NCBI RefSeq assembly: GCF_020400725.1
Contig: NZ_JAINVG010000061.1
Span: 1-47,060 of the forward strand
Length of the DNA: 47,060 bases
Reading direction: 5' to 3'
Source: Streptomyces sp. NK15101
Lineage (GTDB): Bacteria > Actinomycetota > Actinomycetes > Streptomycetales > Streptomycetaceae
The notes under the pieces are model-generated. The model was not told where the DNA came from. It worked only from the letters and a program-made list of their open reading frames with translations, and made no database searches. Shown one piece after another: positions 42,199 to 47,060 of the stretch. The translations under genes were made by a program, and so were the position numbers. Position 1 is the stretch's first letter. Each line of letters begins with the position of its first letter.

Positions 42199-43224
42199 GT
42201 GAAGACCGAGAAGAACGACGGACGAGCGGGACTGCTCTACGGGATCGGCGCCTACGGCATGTGGGGACTGGTCCCGCTCTTCTGGCCCCTCCTCAAGCCC
42301 GCCGGAGCCGTCGAGATACTCGCCCACCGGATGGTGTGGTCCCTGGTCTTCGTCGGCGCCGCCCTGATCGCGCTGCGCCGCTGGGGCTGGACGGCCGAAC
42401 TCGTGCGCAGCCCGCGCAAGCTCGGCCTGGTCGCCGTCGCCGCCGCCGTCATCACCGTGAACTGGGGCCTCTACATCTGGTCCGTGAACACGGGCCACGT
42501 CGTCGAGGCCTCCCTCGGCTACTTCATCAACCCGCTCGTCACCATCGCCCTCGGCGTCCTCGTCCTCAAGGAGCGGCTGCGCCCCGCGCAGTGGGCGGCG
42601 GTCGGCGTCGGCTTCTCGGCCGTGCTCGTCCTGGCCGTCGGGTACGGGCGGCCACCGTGGATCTCGCTCACCCTCGCGTTCTCCTTCGCCGTCTACGGCC
42701 TGGTGAAGAAGAAGGTCAACCTCGGCGGCCTGGAGTCGCTCGCCGCCGAGACCGCCGTCCAGTTCCTGCCCGCCCTCGGCTACCTCGTCTGGCTCGGCGC
42801 CCAGGGCACCCTGGCCTTCGGCACCCACGGCGCCGGCCACACGGCGCTGCTCGCCGCCACCGGCCTCGTCACGGCGGCCCCCCTGGTCTGCTTCGGGGCG
42901 GCGGCGATCCGCGTACCGCTGTCCACGCTCGGACTGCTCCAGTACCTCGCGCCGACCTTCCAGTTCCTGCTCGGCGTCGTCTACTTCCACGAGGAGATGC
43001 CGCCGGAGCGCTGGGCCGGCTTCTCCCTCGTCTGGCTGGCGCTGGCGATCCTCACCTGGGACGCGCTCCGGACGGCCCGGAAGAGCCGTGCCGCGGTCGA
43101 GGCGGCGGTCTCCGCCGCACGTACGGAAGCCGCCCCCGCGACGACCGCTCCCGCGACCGGACACGCCGGCGGGGAGACCGGGGCCACGGCGGTTTCCACC
43201 CCATCGGCCCACCCCGGACGCTGA
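42199..43224 (+). CDS. rarD: RarD-type EamA family transporter
   Basis: The 341-residue protein has ten spans as two EamA halves. GLLYGIGAYGMWGLVPLFWP, EILAHRMVWSLVFV and TVNWGLYIWSVNTGHVVEAS are typical of RarD. The product is a drug/metabolite-superfamily permease; the name comes from chloramphenicol sensitivity in Pseudomonas and the substrate is not established. The C-terminal 40 residues are Ala/Thr-rich and extra to the fold. GTG 42199 is chosen for its GGAGGT; a longer start at 42133 would cross the inverted repeat. Confidence 0.9.
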   Translation: MKTEKNDGRAGLLYGIGAYGMWGLVPLFWPLLKPAGAVEILAHRMVWSLVFVGAALIALRRWGWTAELVRSPRKLGLVAVAAAVITVNWGLYIWSVNTGHVVEASLGYFINPLVTIALGVLVLKERLRPAQWAAVGVGFSAVLVLAVGYGRPPWISLTLAFSFAVYGLVKKKVNLGGLESLAAETAVQFLPALGYLVWLGAQGTLAFGTHGAGHTALLAATGLVTAAPLVCFGAAAIRVPLSTLGLLQYLAPTFQFLLGVVYFHEEMPPERWAGFSLVWLALAILTWDALRTARKSRAAVEAAVSAARTEAAPATTAPATGHAGGETGATAVSTPSAHPGR

Positions 43225-43310
43225 CGGGGGGCGGGCGGCACGCGCGCGTAGTCGGGTCGGGAGTCCAGGCCCCGGCGGTACGGGGCCCTCCTGAGCGGAG
43301 TGATGGCGCC

Positions 43311-44009
43311 ATGTCGCAACCCCTCGCCCTCTCGGTCGACTTCGGCAGGGGATTCACGGACGCCTGGTCCGCCGTCGCCGAGTTCGTACCGGAGTTCATC
43401 GGGTTCCTCGCGATCCTGCTCATCGCCCTCCAGCCGGCCCTCGGGTCTTCGGCCCCAACCCGGTCAGCCTCGTGATCAACGGCATCGTCGCCCGGCTGCC
43501 GCGGGCGATCGTCGCCTGCGTCATCGTCGTCGTCGCCATGGCCATCGCCCGCGCCGTACGGGACATCGTGGAGGGCGCGCCGGGGCAGGCCTCCTACGGC
43601 AAGGTCCTCGCCACGGCGGCCTGGGCGTTCGTCGTCGGCCTCGGCGTCATCGCCGCGCCGGGCCAGGCGGGGATCGCGACCGCGATCACCGGCCCGGTGC
43701 TCACGGCCGTGCTCGCCATGATCGCCGGTGTCGTGATCGTCGGCGTCGGCGGCGGTCTCGTCACCCCGATGCGGGACCGCTGGGAGCGCCGGCCGTCGGC
43801 CGCCGAGCAGGAGACCGGCCGGGCGAGGGACCGGATCCCGGCCTGCCGGCGGGGCCGCGGGGACGCCCGGAGCGGGATGCCGTCGGCACAGGAGCGCGCG
43901 ACGCGGCGCGAACGGGAGGAGCGGGGCGGGCCCCAGGAGCCGCCCATGGACCCGATGCAGGCGCGGGAGTCCCACGAGCCGTCCACGGACCCGGCACAGG
44001 CCCCGGCGC
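43311..44009 (+). pseudogene. Decayed small-conductance channel-like membrane protein (TM-helix repeat family)
   Basis: The first frame gives MSQPLALSVDFGRGFTDAWS then AEFVPEFIGFLAILLI, the start of a conserved Streptomyces membrane protein of the CmpX/mechanosensitive TM-helix-repeat type. It then runs into ALQPALG and a stop. The next frame continues VFGPNPVSLVINGIVARLP (from about 43447), AMIAGVVIVGVGGGLVTPM and a hydrophilic tail. A frameshift near 43444 and a deletion of roughly 60 residues between LLI and ALQ, relative to the family as I recall it, have broken the gene. Confidence 0.75.
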
Positions 44010-44327
44010 TCACACGCCCAGCAGGTCGTGCTCCCGGATCAGCCAGCAGACCGCCGTCAGGCGGAGGGTCGCGAAGTCGTGGCCGACGGGCTCGGTCCAG
44101 TCGACCTCGGAGAGCCGGTCGGTGAACCCGAGGACGTAGTCGGCCAGCTCCTCCCGGCGGACGGTCCGGCCCTCCGGGCCCCGCCGGGGAGGGACCAGCG
44201 CGTCGCACACGGCCGCCGCGTGCTGGTCGACGGCGGCCACGAGACCCGGCTCGAAGGAGAACTCCGAGAGCCGGGGCATGTACGTGGCGGCGACCTCGAT
44301 CAGCGGGCTGCCGGGCGAATCGTTCAT
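44010..44327 (-). CDS. Small conserved protein (DUF6401-like)
   Basis: The 105-residue protein reads MNDSPGSPLIEVAATYMPRL and ends EPVGHDFATLRLTAVCWLIR plus EHDLLGV. It is mostly helical and has no membrane span or signal. It resembles small actinobacterial proteins grouped as DUF6401; no function is known. GGAGGG abuts the ATG, unusually close for a ribosome binding site. It is convergent with the broken channel gene. Confidence 0.65.
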   Translation of the reverse strand: MNDSPGSPLIEVAATYMPRLSEFSFEPGLVAAVDQHAAAVCDALVPPRRGPEGRTVRREELADYVLGFTDRLSEVDWTEPVGHDFATLRLTAVCWLIREHDLLGV

Positions 44328-44446
44328 CCCTCCACATTAGGTGCGCACCAAAGGGTCCAGACCGTGACGTTCGTCGCAGCTTCCGGCTCCCGGGAGCGCG
44401 GAAATCCGGTGGCCCCGCCCGGTGGTCGCCCCGCACCCTGAGGCGC

Positions 44447-45100
44447 ATGGAAGAACCGAAGTACCGGATCCGCGCGCTCCGCACCGAGCGCACGGTCACC
44501 GTCTACCAGGCGTACCGGCCCGCGATCGGGCTGCCCGCCGCCCGCGACGGCCGTTTCCCGGAGGCCTGGAAGCGGGACCGGATGACGTGGATCAAGCCGT
44601 CGTTCCTGTGGATGATGTACCGCTCCGGCTGGGGGGCGAAGGAGGGCCAGGAGACCGTCCTCGCCGTGGAGATCACCCGCGAGGGCTTCGAGTGGGCCCT
44701 GCGGAACGCCTGCCTCTCCCACTACGAGCGCGGCTTCCACGCCGACCAGAAGTCCTGGAAGCGGCAGCTGAGGGAGGCGCCCGCCCGGGTCCAGTGGGAC
44801 CCGGAGCGCGACCTCCACCTGCGGCCCCTCCCGTACCGCTCGCTCCAGCTCGGCCTGTCGGGCGAGGCGGCCCGCCGGTACGCGGACGAGTGGACGGTCT
44901 CCGTCACCGACGTGACCGCCCTCGCCCACGAGGTCCACGCCCTGGTCCGGGCCGGCGACACGGAGGCCGCCGGCCGGCTGCTCCCCCGTGAGGAGCCCTA
45001 CCCGGAGCCGGAGGGCCTCCTGGACCACCTGAGGATTCAGGCCCCGGGCCCGGGCCCGGCCACACCGAAGTTGAAGTCGCCGGTCCCCAGCAACCCGTAG
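44447..45100 (+). CDS. DUF4291 family protein
   Basis: The 217-residue protein has the DUF4291 hallmarks: TVYQAYRPAIGLPAARDGRF and RMTWIKPSFLWMMYRSGWG, then QETVLAVEITREGFEWALRN and VQWDPERDL. The family is widespread and uncharacterised; the motif set suggests an ADP-ribosyl-like or nucleotide-related fold only by guess. Its last 64 bases overlap the end of the convergent gene on the other strand. Confidence 0.88.
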   Translation: MEEPKYRIRALRTERTVTVYQAYRPAIGLPAARDGRFPEAWKRDRMTWIKPSFLWMMYRSGWGAKEGQETVLAVEITREGFEWALRNACLSHYERGFHADQKSWKRQLREAPARVQWDPERDLHLRPLPYRSLQLGLSGEAARRYADEWTVSVTDVTALAHEVHALVRAGDTEAAGRLLPREEPYPEPEGLLDHLRIQAPGPGPATPKLKSPVPSNP

Positions 45101-45696
45101 AGGCGCAGCCACAGCGGCAGCAGCTGCTCGGTGGCGCGGGCGCTCGACAGGTCGCCGAGGTCGATGATCCGGTCGGCGGCCCAGCCGAAGGAGGCGAGCA
45201 GCTCGGCGACCACGGCCTTCGCTTCCTCGTCGTCGCCGCTGAGGAACACGTTGTGGTGTCCGGGGACCCGGCCGGGCTCGACCATGACGGTGTTGGTCAT
45301 GGTGTTGAGCGTCTTGACGACGCGCGTCTCGGGGAAGGCGCTCTGGAGCTGCTCGGCGACGCTCCTGCCGTCGGGCAGACCGACCTTGGGCGGGAAGCCC
45401 TCCGAGAAGTCGAGCGCGTTGGACACGTCGATCAGGACCTTGCCGCGCAGGTTCGCGGCGCCCGCGGCCTGCAGGACGGCGAGGGAGACGAGTCCGCCGG
45501 TCGCGTTGACGACCAGCTCGGCGGGGCCCGCGGCGTCGGCGAAGGTCCCGTGCGTCCCGCCGTGCTCCCCCGCCCACTCGGCGGCGTCGGCGTTGTCCGC
45601 CGTGCGGGATCCCATGGCCACCTCGTGCCCCAGCGAGACCAGCTTCGTGGCGAGCCGGCGCCCGACCTCGCCCGTTCCCAGTACGGCGATCTTCAT
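45037..45696 (-). CDS. NADPH-dependent F420 reductase-like oxidoreductase
   Basis: The 219-residue protein begins MKIAVLGTGEVGRRLATKLV, the NADP Rossmann motif, with GSRTADNAD as the phosphate-binding region, then LIDVSNALDFSEGFPPKV and VVKTLNTMTNTVMVEPGRV, typical of the F420-dependent NADP reductase superfamily (NAD_binding_2/ProC-like). Real F420 specificity is not certain; many paralogues act on other substrates. A good RBS-like AAGGAG precedes the ATG (45701-45712, minus strand). Its 3' end overlaps DUF4291. Confidence 0.88.
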   Translation of the reverse strand: MKIAVLGTGEVGRRLATKLVSLGHEVAMGSRTADNADAAEWAGEHGGTHGTFADAAGPAELVVNATGGLVSLAVLQAAGAANLRGKVLIDVSNALDFSEGFPPKVGLPDGRSVAEQLQSAFPETRVVKTLNTMTNTVMVEPGRVPGHHNVFLSGDDEEAKAVVAELLASFGWAADRIIDLGDLSSARATEQLLPLWLRLYGLLGTGDFNFGVAGPGPGA

Positions 45697-46063
45697 GTGC
45701 GTGCGCTCCTTCGGGACGACGGGCCGGGGAGCCCGACCCTAGTGCCCGGACGGCCCCCACGTCCGTCCCGCGCCGTCCCGTCCCGGGATCTCCCGCATCG
45801 GCCCTCTACCGTCCGGCCGCGATCCGCCGCGTCCCGTGACGGGGCGTCATACCACGTTCCCGGGCCGCTGTCCGGTGAGCGAACACACCTGACCGGTTTC
45901 CGCTCTTGACGCGGAGTCAAATTTTCACTGAACATTCAGCACGCACAGCAGAACAACCGAACACCGCACATGCACTCGCACAGCTCCAGCCGCCTCGTGG
46001 CACCCACGCCCGAGGCGTCTCGCACGTTCCGTCCCATCCCCGTTCGGAATCCGGAGCCCCCAC
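45697..46063 (+). promoter_or_regulatory. Upstream region of the secreted aminopeptidase gene
   Basis: No gene is visible in these 367 bases. TTGAC-GCGGA-GTCAA (45906-45920) is a perfect short palindrome whose left half doubles as a -35-like TTGACG; TGAACA lies 17 bases downstream as a weak -10. A long untranslated leader of about 120 bases would then precede the ATG. The palindrome could be a repressor site. Ribosome binding site GGAG is at 46052-46055. Confidence 0.45.
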
Positions 46064-47060
46064 ATGAACATCTCCGTGCCCAGACGCGCCACCGCGGCCG
46101 CCGCGCTCGCGGCGCTCGCCCTCGCCGGACTCACCGGCACCAGTGCCTCCGCCAGCCCGGCCGCGGCCGTCGCCGCGCCCGACATCCCGCTGGCCAACGT
46201 CAAGCAGCACTTGGCGGACCTCCAGTCGATCGCCACCGCCAACGGCGGCAACCGCGCCCACGGCCGTACCGGCTACAAGGCCTCGATCGACTTCGTGAAG
46301 GCGAAGCTGGACGCCGCCGGATACACCACCACGCTCCAGCAGTTCAGCTACAACGGCGCCACCGGCTACAACCTGATAGCCGACTGGCCGGGCGGCGACC
46401 CGAACCAGGTGATCATGTCCGGCTCGCACCTGGACTCGGTCACCTCGGGTCCCGGCATCAACGACAACGGCTCCGGGTCCGCCGCGATCCTGGAGACCGC
46501 GCTCGCCGTCTCCCGCGCCCAGCTCCAGCCGACGAAGCACCTGCGCTTCGGCTGGTGGGGCGCCGAGGAGCTCGGGCTCGTCGGCTCGAAGTACTACGTC
46601 AACAACCTTCCCAGCACCGAGCGTTCGAAGATCAAGGGCTATCTGAACTTCGACATGATCGGCTCGCCGAACCCGGGCTACTTCGTCTACGACGACGACC
46701 CGGTGATCGAGCAGACCTTCAAGGACTACTACGCCGGGCTCGGCATCCCCACCGAGATCGAGACCGAGGGCGACGGCCGCTCGGACCACGCGCCCTTCAA
46801 GAACGCGGGCATCCCGGTCGGCGGTCTGTTCTCCGGCGCCGACTACACCAAGACCTCGGCACAGGCGCAGAAGTGGGGCGGTACGGCCGGCCAGGCCTTC
46901 GACCGCTGCTACCACTCGTCCTGCGACACCACGGCGAACATCAACGACACCGCCCTGGACCGGAACGCGGACGCCGTCGCGTACGCGGTCTGGAACCTGT
47001 CCTCGGGGACGACGACCCCGCCGACCGGCACGGTCTTCGAGAACACCGCGGACGTGTCCG
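46064..47060 (+). CDS. Secreted M28 aminopeptidase (S. griseus SGAP type), 3' end missing
   Basis: The product begins MNISVPRRATAAAALAALAL with an Ala-rich Sec signal ending near SASASPAAA. The mature enzyme is very close to S. griseus aminopeptidase: GSHLDSV (zinc His), GINDNGSG (bridging Asp), WWGAEELG (catalytic and zinc Glu), NFDMIGSPNPG (zinc Asp) and DRCYHSSCD (zinc His and disulphide). It removes hydrophobic N-terminal residues from peptides outside the cell. After the catalytic domain a TTTPPTG linker leads to VFENTADVS, the start of a proprotein-convertase P domain, cut by the window edge. Confidence 0.94.
   Translation, partial: MNISVPRRATAAAALAALALAGLTGTSASASPAAAVAAPDIPLANVKQHLADLQSIATANGGNRAHGRTGYKASIDFVKAKLDAAGYTTTLQQFSYNGATGYNLIADWPGGDPNQVIMSGSHLDSVTSGPGINDNGSGSAAILETALAVSRAQLQPTKHLRFGWWGAEELGLVGSKYYVNNLPSTERSKIKGYLNFDMIGSPNPGYFVYDDDPVIEQTFKDYYAGLGIPTEIETEGDGRSDHAPFKNAGIPVGGLFSGADYTKTSAQAQKWGGTAGQAFDRCYHSSCDTTANINDTALDRNADAVAYAVWNLSSGTTTPPTGTVFENTADVS

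Overview
This is a high-GC actinobacterial chromosome segment, almost certainly from a Streptomyces. Gene content and order, frequent GTG starts, GTGA/ATGA stop-start overlaps and individual proteins (NusG with an acidic N-terminus, duplicated partial nuo operon, S. griseus-type aminopeptidase) all fit. From memory, much of the window parallels S. coelicolor SCO4594-SCO4610 and SCO4634-SCO4653. No phage, transposase, CRISPR array or secondary-metabolite cluster is visible.

Left part (1-12.8 kb), mostly minus strand: the translation/transcription core rplL(partial)-rplJ, a lipoprotein, rplA-rplK, nusG-secE, tRNA-Trp; then aspartate aminotransferase and an adenosine deaminase-like gene on the plus strand, a decayed oxidoreductase pseudogene, murB, a pair of MaoC-fold hydratases, rpmG, tRNA-Met and tRNA-Thr. 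The order tRNA-Thr/tRNA-Met/rpmG/MaoC genes/tRNA-Trp/secE/nusG/rplK/rplA is the ancient actinobacterial order that in Mycobacterium carries hadABC. Several strong intrinsic terminators cut this block into separate transcripts.

Middle (10.7-18 kb): a degenerate cytosine-deaminase-like protein, an NAD(P)-binding protein, tRNA-Tyr (the gene type used as the SLP1 attachment site, unoccupied here), yajQ, an ogt-alkB alkylation-repair pair, an amino-acid permease, a YccF membrane protein, htpX and mscL.

Energy block (18-35.4 kb): a ten-gene partial complex I operon nuoABCHIJKLMN on the minus strand. It lacks nuoD and the NADH-input genes nuoEFG, and its NuoC carries a ~300-residue disordered repeat tail. 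Divergent from it are two tandemly duplicated histidine kinases, one NarL-type response regulator, and korAB for a 2-oxoacid:ferredoxin oxidoreductase. The neighbourhood suggests a ferredoxin-fed proton pump with its own sensory system; this is inference.

Right part (35.4-47 kb): a translationally coupled minus-strand operon of a lipoprotein and two Ser/Thr kinases, each fused through an internal twin-arginine-like motif and membrane anchor to an amino-acid-binding-protein-like receptor domain; a divergent hxlR-qorB redox pair with a palindromic operator; rarD; a decayed membrane-channel pseudogene; small conserved genes; and the start of a secreted M28 aminopeptidase that runs off the window.
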